Below are positions 10,668 to 20,700 of a stretch of DNA of 64,000 nucleotides, in pieces; positions within the stretch are counted from its first letter, which is position 1, and every line of letters starts with the position of its first letter. Under the pieces are notes generated by a model. The model saw only the letters and a list, made by a program, of their open reading frames with translations. It made no database searches and was not told the DNA's origin. Origin of the DNA: Bradyrhizobium japonicum USDA 6 (GTDB lineage Bacteria > Pseudomonadota > Alphaproteobacteria > Rhizobiales > Xanthobacteraceae). The stretch is taken from the NCBI RefSeq assembly GCF_000284375.1, contig NC_017249.1, positions 7,743,001 through 7,807,000 of the forward strand, given 5' to 3'. A program made the translations under genes and the position numbers.

Positions 10668-11972
10668 ATGACAGTGACCGATATTGCGAGCCGGACCTAC
10701 AATCATAGCTGGCGGCTGGACCCCATCATCCGCAGCCTGCTGGATACCGACTTCTACAAGTTATTGATGTTACAGATGATTCGGGAAGACTATCCGGATC
10801 AGCAGGTGACCTTCTCGGTCATCAATCGCTCGCGCCATGTGCGGCTGGCCGAGATCATCGACGAGGGCGAGCTGCGCGCCCAGCTCGACCACGCCCGCAC
10901 CATCCGCTTCGCCAAGAAAGAGCTGATCTGGCTTGCCGGTAACACCTTCTACGGCAAGACCCACATGTTCTCGGCAGACTTCATCCGCTGGCTGGCCGAA
11001 TTCCGACTGCCTGAATACGAGCTGCGCAAGGTCGAGGGCCAGTACGAGCTGCATTTCCACGGGCCCTGGACCCACACCACGATGTGGGAAATTCCGGCGC
11101 TCGCCATCCTCAACGAGTTGCGGTCGCGCGCCGCAATGAAGGGCCGCGGCCGCTTCGAGCTCGACGTGCTCTATGCCCGCGCCAAGGCCAAGCTGTGGAC
11201 CAAGGTCGAGCGGCTGCGCCAGCTCGAGAATTTGCGACTCTCCGACTTCGGCACCCGCCGTCGCCACGGCTTCCTCTGGCAGCGCTGGTGCGTCGAGGCG
11301 GTGAAGGAAGGCCTGGGCCCCTCCTTCATCGGCACCTCCAACGTGCTGCTGGCGATGGACAATGATCTCGAAGCCATCGGCACCAATGCGCATGAGCTGC
11401 CGATGGTCGCGGCTGCGCTTGCCAAGGACGACGAGGAGTTGCGCTGGGCGCCCTATCGCATTCTCGACCAATGGCGCCAGACCTATGGCGGCAATCTCCT
11501 GATCGCGCTGCCCGACGCCTTCGGCACCAAATCCTTCCTGCGCGATGCGCCGGAATGGGTCGCCGACTGGACCGGCTTCCGCCCCGACAGCGCGCCACCG
11601 ATCCAGGCCGGCGAGGAGATCATCGCCTGGTGGGAAAAGAAGGGCCGCAACCCCAAGGACAAGCTGCTCGTCTTCTCCGATGCAATGGATGTCGGTTCGA
11701 TCGAGGAGACCTATCACCACTTCTCCGGTCGCTCGCGGCTCTCTTTCGGCTGGGGCACCAACCTCACCAATGATTTCGTCGGCTGCCCGCCGGACGGCTC
11801 GTTCAATCTCGATCCCATCTCGCTGGTCTGCAAGGTGTCGTCGGTTGACGGCCGCCCGGCCGTCAAGCTCTCGGACAATCCGGAGAAGGCGACCGGCATG
11901 CCCTCCGAGATCGAACGCTATTTGCGCGTGTTCGGCGACGCCGGCCGGGTGCGCAAGCCGGTGCTGGTCTAA
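10668..11972 (+). CDS. pncB: nicotinate phosphoribosyltransferase
   Basis: Enzyme of 434 residues joining nicotinate and PRPP, with ATP, to nicotinate mononucleotide in the NAD salvage pathway (cytoplasm). Typical features are the N-terminal [16 protein letters not shown], the RRRHGFLWQ stretch, and [20 protein letters not shown] followed by HELPM, which contains the His that is phosphorylated in the family. Length and N-terminus agree with alphaproteobacterial PncB. It stands alone, transcribed in the same direction as the LysR gene 80 bp before it. Confidence 0.95.
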   Translation: MTVTDIASRTYNHSWRLDPIIRSLLDTDFYKLLMLQMIREDYPDQQVTFSVINRSRHVRLAEIIDEGELRAQLDHARTIRFAKKELIWLAGNTFYGKTHMFSADFIRWLAEFRLPEYELRKVEGQYELHFHGPWTHTTMWEIPALAILNELRSRAAMKGRGRFELDVLYARAKAKLWTKVERLRQLENLRLSDFGTRRRHGFLWQRWCVEAVKEGLGPSFIGTSNVLLAMDNDLEAIGTNAHELPMVAAALAKDDEELRWAPYRILDQWRQTYGGNLLIALPDAFGTKSFLRDAPEWVADWTGFRPDSAPPIQAGEEIIAWWEKKGRNPKDKLLVFSDAMDVGSIEETYHHFSGRSRLSFGWGTNLTNDFVGCPPDGSFNLDPISLVCKVSSVDGRPAVKLSDNPEKATGMPSEIERYLRVFGDAGRVRKPVLV

Positions 11973-12218
11973 CGCCGGGCCAAACTCTCTCGATCAGGTA
12001 AACCGCGCAGGACGAATGCGAGGCATTGGTTCGCCACGACCGCATCGGTTCCGGTTCGTCGGCATTTACAACGATCTGCGGGCATCCGCTTCACGACGCT
12101 TTCACCCTGCAGTGCAGTCGCCGGCGTCTTTGGGGTCGAGTTAAGCAACTTTCCCCTCTACTTGGCGTTGCAGGCGCGACGCTCCGGTGGGGTCGTTGAT
12201 CGATTTGGGGAATGCAGG

Positions 12219-13532
12219 GTGTTTCGCAGAACAGCGACGTCGGCGAAGGAACGCAGTTTCCTTCACGTCATCAAACTTGTCTCGCCATTCGTGATGGTCG
12301 TCGTGCTCCAGGCAACGATCGCGGGATTCAGCCTCGAGGTGATATCATCGGTACGCGCCTATGTCGCGGGCGAAGCGATGTGGTCGCGGTCACAGAAGAA
12401 CGCCGTCTATTTCCTCAATCTCTATCTGCATTCAGGCGAACCGAGCCAGTTCGCCCACTACCAGGCGTCCCTTGCCGTTCCCATCGGCGATGAGTTCGCG
12501 CGGTGGGCACTCGAGCGCGATCCGGTCGACGTCGAGGCCGCCCGCGTCGGATTTCTGCAAGGCGGCAACCATCCCGATGACGTTCCGGGATTGATCTGGC
12601 TGTTCCGCTATTTCAGCCGCGTCAGCTTCCTCCAGGAAGCGATCCACGAGTGGGCGGCCACCGATCCCATGCTGCTGGAGCTCAGCGTGTTCGGCGAGGT
12701 CATCCGGTCCGAGCTGGCGCACGGACCCATTGAGGACCGCGACCGCCTGCGGCTGCTGTCGTCGCGGCTCTCGGAGCTCAACACGCAGTTCACGGCGCAT
12801 GCAAAGCGGTTCTCGACCGTCCTCGGCGAAGGCTCCCGCGCCATCAAGGTAACGCTGACATGCATCAACATCGCGGTGGCCGCGACGCTGATCCTGCTCC
12901 TGATCTGGCACACGCGGCGCTTGATGCTGCAACGACAGGCGTTCGAGGATGCGTTGCATGCCGAGAAGGAGCGCTTGGCATGGCAGGCATCGCACGACTG
13001 GTTGACCGGCCTGTCCAACCGCCGCGCCTTCGAGGCGCGCCTGCAAAGCGTGCTGGACACCACCGCGGCGGGTTCGCTGGGCCTGATCCTGCTCGACCTC
13101 GACCAGTTCAAAAGTGTCAACGACACCTGCGGCCACCTCGCCGGCGACCGCCTGCTCTGCCAGGTCTCGCGCCTGCTGCAACAGGACCGTGGGCCGCATG
13201 ATCTGGTGGCCCGGCTCGGCGGCGACGAATTCGGCCTGATCCTGCCGCAATGCTCGCTCTCGACCACGGTCGATATCGCCGAACGCCTGCGCAGATCGCT
13301 CGAGCTGTTCAGCTTCGCCTGGGACGATCGTTGCTTTGCAGTGACCGCCAGCATCGGCGTCGCCTGTTTCGCGGACGGCAACACCACGATCGAGGACGCC
13401 ATGCGGCGCGCGGATGCCGCCTGCTACCGCGCCAAGGAAAAGGGGCGCAACCGGGTACAGGTCGACAACGGCAGACCGGACGTCGTCGTCGTCGCAGCCC
13501 GTCCGCGTGAGGCCGTCGCAGCGCGAGGCTGA
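12219..13532 (+). CDS. membrane-anchored diguanylate cyclase (GGDEF)
   Basis: Protein of about 437 residues making cyclic di-GMP. It has an N-terminal membrane helix (LVSPFVMVVVLQATIAGF), a periplasmic sensor region of about 180 residues of no recognised family, a second membrane helix (INIAVAATLILLLIW), and a GGDEF domain at the C-terminus. The active motif is intact (ARLGGDEFGLIL), and no EAL domain follows. The frame opens with TTG at 12162; GTG at 12219, with GGGGA eight bases before it, gives a shorter N-terminus and is preferred, though not certain. No inhibitory RxxD site was seen at the usual place. It is not in an obvious operon. Confidence 0.88.
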   Translation: MFRRTATSAKERSFLHVIKLVSPFVMVVVLQATIAGFSLEVISSVRAYVAGEAMWSRSQKNAVYFLNLYLHSGEPSQFAHYQASLAVPIGDEFARWALERDPVDVEAARVGFLQGGNHPDDVPGLIWLFRYFSRVSFLQEAIHEWAATDPMLLELSVFGEVIRSELAHGPIEDRDRLRLLSSRLSELNTQFTAHAKRFSTVLGEGSRAIKVTLTCINIAVAATLILLLIWHTRRLMLQRQAFEDALHAEKERLAWQASHDWLTGLSNRRAFEARLQSVLDTTAAGSLGLILLDLDQFKSVNDTCGHLAGDRLLCQVSRLLQQDRGPHDLVARLGGDEFGLILPQCSLSTTVDIAERLRRSLELFSFAWDDRCFAVTASIGVACFADGNTTIEDAMRRADAACYRAKEKGRNRVQVDNGRPDVVVVAARPREAVAARG

Positions 13533-13769
13533 TAGGCGCCGGCGCTCTTTCAACCCGGCATCCGATTGCGGACATCGTCCAACGGCGTCGCGGCGGCGAA
13601 GCTGTGTGACGCCGCGGCCACATTGCCCCAAAAAACTGCGCCTTTCGCTTTCCGCCACATCGCCTTGCGCGCTGATCCACGATGGCCGGAACCTCCCCCG
13701 CTAAGCATGGCACCAGCCAACGTTGCGGCCCGAATCTCGCCCGGACCGTGCCGAAAGAGGAGTTTGCAG

Positions 13770-16436
13770 GTGCCTTGGAATGGTTTGTTGCCCCCGCCCC
13801 AGATCCGTCGCGCGAAGACGTGTCGGCGGCATGCGTTTCTCTTGAGCACCGCGATCGGCGCCGTTGCCGCAGGTAGCGCGCTGCCTTGGCTCATGACACC
13901 GGCAGAAGCGGCATGTGTGATCAGCGGAGCCGGCTCGCAGATAGCACTCCAGTCCGGCGATTCAATTACCTGCACCGGGTTGAGCAATACGCTGGTCAGA
14001 ACGGCGTCGGGGGTCAGCGGGGTCACCGTCAACGTCGGCGACGGCAGCCCGACATCCCTGAACGACCCCGTCTTTGCCGGCATTGTCTTTGACGCGGCTT
14101 CGAACAGCGCGATCAAGATTTTCGGCAATGCGTCGGTCGCGCCAGCCAACAGCGACGGCATCGACGTGTTAGGCGGCAGCAACAATACAATCACGGTGGA
14201 TGCTGGTGCTGCAGTCGGATCGCCGACCGTCGGGACGACGGCGCTTGGCCTCATCGGTTCGAACAACAACATCGTCGTGATCGGGGGTACGGTTGGAAGC
14301 GGCGCTGCCGGAACCGCCGGCATCGGCATCTTCGGCGGTTCGGCAGGCAATCAGCTGAACATCCTGTCGAGCGGCCTTGTCCAAGGCAACGGCCCCGCAG
14401 CCATCGATTTCAACGGCGCGGCGGACGGCAACACCATCAACAATGCCGGCACCATATCGAACGCTTCGGGCACTGCAATCCTCGGCTCGAACAGTCAGGA
14501 CATCATCATCAATTCGGGCACGATCACCAGCAGTGGCGTCAGCATCGCAGTCGATCTCAAGAATGGGAACGACGTCTTCGAGCTGCGCGCGGGATCGAAC
14601 ATCACAGGCTGGGTCATGGGCGCCAACGGACTGGACACGTTGCGCCTGGGCGGGACCGCCAACGCGGCGTTCGACCTCAGCACATTCGGCGCGGCCGGCC
14701 AGTTCAAGGACTTCGAAGTGCTGGAAAAGACCGGTAGTTCGACCTGGACGCTGACGGGCATCACGATGGACGCGGCCACCATGGCCATCCAGGCCGGCAC
14801 CCTCATCGTCAACGGCACGATGGCCAACATCGCGACGGTCGTGACCGGCGGCACGCTCAGTGGCAGCGGCATGATCGGATCGCTCACAGTGGTGTCGGGC
14901 GGCACGGTCGCGCCCGGCAATCTCGGTCAACTCGTCGTCAACACCAATGCGGCCTTCCAGTCAGGGTCGACATACGCGATCTCGGTCAACGCGGCCGGAC
15001 AATCAGACAAGATTGCCGCCATGAGCGCGACGCTGACCGGCGGCACCGTCGCCATCACCACGCTTGCGGGCGCCTACAATCCCTCGACGCAATATACCAT
15101 CCTGAGCACGACGACTGGCGTCACCGGCAACTTCTCGGGCGTGACTGTCAGCGGATACAATCCGCAGCTCTTCGCTTCCTCCCTCAGCTATGACGGGTTC
15201 AGCGTCTTCCTGACGCTCAACTACAACAACGCCGCATTCCTCTCCCTCGCCCAAACGCAGAACCAGAAGGCCGTGGCCGGCGCCTTGAGCGCGTTCGGCC
15301 CCAACCTGCCTTTCCTCTCCTCCTTCGCAGGCCAGAGCGACGCACAGCTCCGTTACAATCTGGACCAGCTTTCGGGTGAAGCCGCGACCGGCGCCCAGCA
15401 CGGCGCCTTCCAGTTCACAAGCCAGTTCCTCGGCTTGATGCTCGATCCGTTCGTGGGTGGACGCGGCGGTGGCATCGTCGACGCGGGTCGCACGGCATTC
15501 GGCTTCAGCCCCGAACGCGCCGCGCTCCCGGACGATATCGCCCTCGCCTACAACAAGATGCTGGGGACGCCGGCCACGAAAGCGCCGGCCTTTGCGGAGC
15601 GCTGGACGGCCTGGGGCACCGCGTTCGGCGGTACCAACCGCACCAGCGGCGACCCCGTCGTGATCGGCAGTCACGACCTCGGCGCGCGCACCGGCGGCGT
15701 CGCGGCCGGCGCCGATTATCATTTCAGCCGCGATGCGCTGGTCGGCTTCGCGCTGTCGGGCGGCGGCACCAAATGGGACCTCGCGCAGGCGATCGGCGGC
15801 GGCAAGAGCGATGCAATCCAGGCCGGCGTCTACACCGCCGTGCGTGCGGGGCCGGCCTATTTAGCCGCCTCTCTCGCCGTGGCCAATCATTGGATGTCGA
15901 CAGACCGGCTCGCACCGTTCGGCAACCAGCTCACCGCCAAATTCGACGCGCAAACCGTCGGAGGCCGCATCGAGGGCGGCTATCGCTTCGCCACGCCGAT
16001 TGGCGGCTTCACGCCATACGTGGCGGCGCAGGCGCAGGCTTTTCGCACACCGACCTATACCGAGGCCGATCTGGCCGGCAGCGGCTTTGGCCTGACCTAT
16101 CGGGGACGCACGGCCTCCGACACACGGAGCGAGCTCGGCGCGCGCTTCGATCGCGCGACGCTGGTCACGCCGAATTCGGTCCTCACGTTGCGTGGCCGCG
16201 CGGCCTGGGCCCATGATTGGGTGAGCGATCCGACGCTCGTCGCCGCATTCCAGGTGCTGCCCGGCGCGAGCTTCATCGTCAATGGCGCGACGCCGGCCAA
16301 GAACACCGCGCTCGCATCTGCCGGTGCCGAGCTGAAGTTCTCGAACGGCGTTGCCCTGTCGGCGAAGTTCGACGGCGAGTTCGCGGCGCGCAGCACCACT
16401 TATTCCGGCACCGCGAGCCTGCGATACGCGTGGTAG
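13770..16436 (+). CDS. autotransporter with C-terminal beta-barrel (type Va)
   Basis: Outer-membrane autotransporter of about 888 residues. A long basic signal sequence (PPPQIRRAKTCRRHAFLLST then a hydrophobic core, PAEAA cleavage region) is followed by a repetitive Gly/Asn/Thr-rich passenger (about 50-605; patterns such as GGSNNTITVDAGA and NGNTINNAGTIS). The beta-domain starts near 608 (RWTAWGTAFGG) and ends in an aromatic residue (SLRYAW), as translocator barrels do. GTG at 13770 is chosen because AAGAGGAG lies seven bases upstream; the frame is open from 13566 but that part lacks a signal peptide. No protease triad is visible in the passenger, so an adhesin-like role is possible but unproven. 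Confidence 0.85.
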   Translation: MPWNGLLPPPQIRRAKTCRRHAFLLSTAIGAVAAGSALPWLMTPAEAACVISGAGSQIALQSGDSITCTGLSNTLVRTASGVSGVTVNVGDGSPTSLNDPVFAGIVFDAASNSAIKIFGNASVAPANSDGIDVLGGSNNTITVDAGAAVGSPTVGTTALGLIGSNNNIVVIGGTVGSGAAGTAGIGIFGGSAGNQLNILSSGLVQGNGPAAIDFNGAADGNTINNAGTISNASGTAILGSNSQDIIINSGTITSSGVSIAVDLKNGNDVFELRAGSNITGWVMGANGLDTLRLGGTANAAFDLSTFGAAGQFKDFEVLEKTGSSTWTLTGITMDAATMAIQAGTLIVNGTMANIATVVTGGTLSGSGMIGSLTVVSGGTVAPGNLGQLVVNTNAAFQSGSTYAISVNAAGQSDKIAAMSATLTGGTVAITTLAGAYNPSTQYTILSTTTGVTGNFSGVTVSGYNPQLFASSLSYDGFSVFLTLNYNNAAFLSLAQTQNQKAVAGALSAFGPNLPFLSSFAGQSDAQLRYNLDQLSGEAATGAQHGAFQFTSQFLGLMLDPFVGGRGGGIVDAGRTAFGFSPERAALPDDIALAYNKMLGTPATKAPAFAERWTAWGTAFGGTNRTSGDPVVIGSHDLGARTGGVAAGADYHFSRDALVGFALSGGGTKWDLAQAIGGGKSDAIQAGVYTAVRAGPAYLAASLAVANHWMSTDRLAPFGNQLTAKFDAQTVGGRIEGGYRFATPIGGFTPYVAAQAQAFRTPTYTEADLAGSGFGLTYRGRTASDTRSELGARFDRATLVTPNSVLTLRGRAAWAHDWVSDPTLVAAFQVLPGASFIVNGATPAKNTALASAGAELKFSNGVALSAKFDGEFAARSTTYSGTASLRYAW

Positions 16437-16449
16437 CCGCTTGATCTCC

Positions 16450-17097
16450 TCAAGGCGACCGCGCGCCGACCGGCACGATCCCGAGGCCGGCGAGATGCGT
16501 ATCGACGAATTGCTCGACCTGCTGGCGCAGCATCTGCGGCGGCACCGCCACCATGCGCTCCTCGAGGCCGAGCGAGATGATTCCGTGCACCGCGGAAAAC
16601 AGCGTGCGCGACAGCAGCGCGATCCTCACGTCGTCCGCATCCGGTAGCAGCCGCACCAGGGGTGGATGCATCAGCGCGAAAGCGTCCATCACCATCTGAA
16701 GGATGTCGTCGGGATAAGGACGGTCGTCCTCCATCCGATGCTCGAACAGCGAGCGCAACAGGTTTGCGTGCTCGGCGAAGAATTCGAGATAAGTCGCGGC
16801 CAGCCCGTAGAGCTGGCGAACGGGATCGTCCGCTGGGACCTCGCCGAGCCGCACCGTGAGCGCCTGAACCGTCTCCCGATTGACCGTCAGGATCACCCCG
16901 TCGAAGTCGCCGAACTCGTTATAGACGCTGCCCACCGAGCAATTGGCGGCCTCCGCAACGTCACGAACCTTCAATGATCTCAGCCCCTTAGCTGCAATAA
17001 TGCCGCGGGCGATCTCCAGGATCAGGAGCCTCCGCCGATTTTTTTTCTGGTCGCGTGGCGATTCTTCTTGAACATTGTTCATTTTCAGGCTACTCAT
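16450..17097 (-). CDS. TetR-family regulator, probably autoregulated
   Basis: Regulator of about 215 residues. The N-terminal helix-turn-helix is clear (SLKVRDVAEAANCSVGSVYN, about residues 38-60); the C-terminal domain resembles the TetR/AcrR WHG type (AATYLEFFAEHANLLRSLFE). Two candidate starts, 17097 and 17082, lie between or inside twin GAACATTGTTC palindromes, so the protein very probably represses its own gene. Neither start has a good ribosome site, which leaves room for a leaderless message. A small gene (17134) runs divergently and shares the control region, and the phospholipid acyltransferase gene follows at 17762. Effector and full regulon are unknown. Confidence 0.85.
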   Translation of the reverse strand: MSSLKMNNVQEESPRDQKKNRRRLLILEIARGIIAAKGLRSLKVRDVAEAANCSVGSVYNEFGDFDGVILTVNRETVQALTVRLGEVPADDPVRQLYGLAATYLEFFAEHANLLRSLFEHRMEDDRPYPDDILQMVMDAFALMHPPLVRLLPDADDVRIALLSRTLFSAVHGIISLGLEERMVAVPPQMLRQQVEQFVDTHLAGLGIVPVGARSP

Positions 17098-17110
17098 GTG
17101 AACATTGTTC
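17070..17110. promoter_or_regulatory. twin GAACATTGTTC operators
   Basis: Two identical 11-bp palindromes, at 17070-17080 and 17100-17110, are spaced 30 bp apart (about three helix turns). The first covers codons 6-10 of the TetR gene if it starts at 17097, or its start codon if at 17082. The second lies between the divergent genes. Exact repetition, spacing and the adjacent TetR gene make them good operator candidates. Confidence 0.75.
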
Positions 17111-17133
17111 AAATTAACCCGGAGATCTGCAAA

Positions 17134-17400
17134 ATGCAAACCCTCGCTGTTGATATCGCCTCCACCTTCGTCGACGACGCTGCGGCTCTCGTGGCCGGCC
17201 TTGGCCGGGCCGTCCTCAAGTTTGCGATGCGACCGATCGATCGCATCGCAAATGCCTGCGACATTGCCGGCGTGCTCACCGAGCGCCGCGCGACCTTTCG
17301 GATGTGGCGGGCGAGCCGCGCCCGTAGCCGTCACGCGGGCCGCCGGTTCAGCCTGCTCGGCCGCCTCTCGCCCTTTCGCCACCTCGCTCATCTCACCTGA
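17134..17400 (+). CDS. small protein of unknown function, divergent from tetR
   Basis: Predicted 88-residue protein starting MQTLAVDIASTFVDDAAALV. ATG at 17134 has GGAGA ten bases upstream, and the gene begins just after the second TetR-type operator. The N-terminal half is an amphipathic or mildly hydrophobic helix region (DDAAALVAGLGRAVLKFAMR); the C-terminal half is strongly basic (RRATFRMWRASRARSRHAGR). No family was recognised. Shared control with the TetR gene is likely from position. It could be a membrane-associated or nucleic-acid-binding small protein; the sequence does not decide. Confidence 0.5.
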   Translation: MQTLAVDIASTFVDDAAALVAGLGRAVLKFAMRPIDRIANACDIAGVLTERRATFRMWRASRARSRHAGRRFSLLGRLSPFRHLAHLT

Positions 17401-17761
17401 GGCGAGCGCACCCGGAACGTTCCGGTCGGCTCGAATGCAAGACCCGGTTGCAAGGAAGGACTTACCATGTCCCGACATTCGCAGCCGATGTCGCGGCCTT
17501 TGGCGATGCGGTTCAACATTTCCTCATCGCTCCGCGCGCTATCCGGAAAAGCGCGGCCGATCCGTCCGAACCACGGCTGCGACCAGATATTTGCGAACCT
17601 AACGAGACCATTTGGAGACCAACAGGATCGGAAGGGTCGAGGGGACAGAGCAGGCCGGCGACCGTCGTCATCCAGCCATCGTTCGTTCCGTAAGCTTCCG
17701 GTCGTGACGCCTCACCGACAACGCAACAATCTCGGGCTGCCTTCCCAAAACAGGACTTGTC
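17401..17761. other. 361-bp stretch without a convincing gene
   Basis: A frame beginning at 17467 with a fair ribosome site (GGAAGGA) runs into the next gene, but its composition (Ser/Arg-rich, no recognisable fold) looks non-coding. The region probably carries the promoter and leader of the acyltransferase gene at 17762. Confidence 0.4.
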
Positions 17762-20700
17762 ATGATCAGGGAATTGATGTCGTCACGCCGCTTCGCGCCG
17801 CTGTTCTGGGCGCAATTTTTCTCGGCGCTCAATGACAACGTGCTCAAGAACGCACTCGTCATCATCCTGCTCTACAGTGCCGCGACCGGTCACGGCGACG
17901 CGCTGGTGACGGTCGCAGGCGCCGTCTTCATCTTCCCCTATTTCATCCTGTCGGGGCTCGGCGGCCAGCTCGCCGACAAGTACGTCAAATCCGTCGTCGC
18001 GCGGCGGCTCAAATTCGTCGAGATCTTCGCCGCAGGCTTTGCCGCCGCCGGCTTCTTCCTGCACTCGGTGCCGCTGCTGTTCACGGCGCTCGCGCTGTTC
18101 GGCACCATCGCCGCCCTGTTCGGCCCGGTGAAATACGCCATGCTGCCGGACCAGCTCGAACTCGGTGAGCTCGCAACCGGCAACGCGCTGGTCGAAGGCG
18201 CGACGTTCATGGCCATCCTGCTCGGCACCGTCGCCGGCGGCCAGTTCGTGGCCGGCTCCGCACATATGGGCTGGGTTGCATCGGCCGTGGTCGTGCTGGC
18301 CTTGCTGTCCTGGGCCTTCGCCTCCCGCATTCCGCAGACCACGCCGTCGGCCCCCGACTTGCCCGTCAACGCCAATCCCTGGACCTCGACGCTCGGCCTG
18401 TTGAAGACACTCTACGCGGACAAGCGGCTGTGGGACGGCACCGTGATCGTCTCGTGGTTCTGGCTGGTCGGCGCCATCGTGCTGTCGCTGCTGCCGGCGC
18501 TGGTCAAGGAGGTCGTCGGTGGCACCGAAGGCGTGGTGACGCTGTGTCTTGCGACCTTCGCGATCGGCATCGCCATCGGCTCGCTGTTCGCGGCCAGCCT
18601 GAGCCACGTCCGCCCGAACCTCGCGCTGGTGCCGATCGGCGCCATCATCATGGGGTTTGCCGGCCTCGATCTCGCCTGGGCGATCGGAGTGACCGCCAAG
18701 GGGCAGGACATCGCCGCGGTCGACTTCGCAACCTCGTTCGCCGGCCTGCGCATGCTGATCGACTTCGTCGCCTTCGCATTCGGCGGTGGCCTGTTCGTCG
18801 TTCCGTCCTTTGCTGCCGTGCAGGCCTGGTCGGCACCGTCCGAGCGCGCCCGCATCATCGCCGCCGGCAACGTGCTGCAGGCGGCCTTCATGGTGGTCGG
18901 CTCGCTGTTTGTCGCGCTGTTGCAGGCGGGCGGATTGCACGTCGGCTGGATCTTCTTCGGCCTTGGCGTCGCCAGCTTCGGCGCGGTGTGGTTCGTGCTC
19001 ACCAAGTGGGGCAAGGAAGGCGTGCGCGACTTCGGCGGGCTGCTGTTCCGCGCGCTGTTCCGCACCGAGATTCGTGGGCTCGAAAACCTGCCGCCTCCGG
19101 GCACGCGCATGCTGATCGCGCCCAACCATGTCAGCCTGATCGATGGCCCGCTGCTGCACGCCGTGCTGCCGATCGATGCGAGCTTCGCGGTCGATACCGG
19201 CATCTCCAAGGCCTGGTGGGCCAAGCCGTTCCTGCGCGTCGTCAAGCACTACACCATGGACCCGACCAAGCCGTTGGCTGCGCGCGACCTGATCAAGCTC
19301 GTCGCCGCCGGCGAACCGGTCGTGATCTTCCCGGAAGGACGCATCACCGTCTCCGGCTCGCTGATGAAGGTCTATGACGGCACCGCGATGATCGCGGACA
19401 AGGCCGATGCGGTGGTCGTGCCTGTCCGTATCGAGGGCGCGCAGCGCTCGCATCTCAGCTATCTCAACTCGAGCCAGATCAAGCGCTCTTGGTTTCCGCG
19501 GGTGACGGTCACGATCCTGCCGCCGGTCAAGCTTCCGGTCGATCCGGCGCTGAAGGGCAAGGCACGCCGCAATGCCGCCGGCGCCGCGCTCCAGGACGTG
19601 ATGATCGACGCCATGGTGAAGAACGCCATGCTTGACCACACGCTGTTCGAAGCGCTCGGACATGCCTATCGTGACCGCGACACCGGCAAGGTCATCATCG
19701 AGGACGCGCTCGGCACCAAGCTGACCTATCGCAAGCTGATCCTCGGCGCGCAGGTCTTGAGCCGCAAGCTCGAGACCGGTACGGTGGCCGGCGAAAACGT
19801 CGGCGTGCTGTTGCCGAATTCCGCGGGCGTCGCCGTCGTCTTCATGGCGCTGCAAAGCATCGGCCGGGTGCCGGCCATGCTCAATTTCTCGGCCGGCCCG
19901 GTCAACGTCCTCGCCGCCATGAAGGCCGCGCAGGTCAAGACCGTGCTGACGTCGAAGGCCTTTATCGAGAAGGGCAAGCTCGACAAGCTGATGGCAGCGA
20001 TCTCCGCGGAAGCCCGCGTCGTCTATCTCGAGGATGTCCGCGCCACGATCGGTACGGCCGACAAGATCAAGGGGCTGCTCGCGGGCACTGCGCCGCGCGT
20101 CGCCCGCGAGGCCAACGATCCGGCTGTCGTGCTGTTCACCTCGGGCTCGGAAGGCACGCCCAAGGGCGTCGTGCTGTCCCATCGCAATATCCTTGCGAAT
20201 GCGGCGCAGGCGCTGGCCCGGGTCGATGCCAACGCCAACGACAAGGTGTTCAACGTGCTGCCGGTGTTCCACTCCTTCGGGCTGACCGGCGGAATGATGA
20301 TGCCGCTGCTCGCGGGCATTCCGATCTACATGTATCCCTCGCCGCTGCACTACCGCATCGTGCCGGAGCTGATCTACCAGACCGGAGCCACCATCCTGTT
20401 CGGCACCGACACGTTCCTCACCGGCTATGCCCGCTCAGCGCATGCCTACGATTTCCGTACGCTGCGCCTGGTGATCGCCGGCGCGGAGGCGGTCAAGGAC
20501 CGCACGCGGCAGGTGTTCATGGAGCGCTACGGCATCCGCATCCTGGAAGGCTACGGCGTCACCGAGACCGCGCCGGTGCTGGCGATGAACACGCCGATGG
20601 CCAACCGTCCCGGCACCGTCGGCCGCCTCTCACCGCTGATGGAAAGCCGCCTCGATCCGGTCCCCGGCATCGAGGAAGGCGGACGCCTGTCGGTACGCGG

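Noticed and set aside
13566..13769. A 68-codon extension of the autotransporter
   Set aside because: GTG 13770 has a strong ribosome site and gives a proper signal sequence; the extension would bury it.
17467..17835. Possible 122-residue protein before aas, with GGAAGGA near its ATG
   Set aside because: Low-complexity Ser/Arg-rich sequence, no recognisable features, and it runs into the aas coding region.
17783..20350. An 855-codon open frame opposite the aas gene
   Set aside because: Composition is that of a reversed coding sequence (Arg/His/Asp/Gln-rich), with no fold or start signal; the sense gene has three clear domains.
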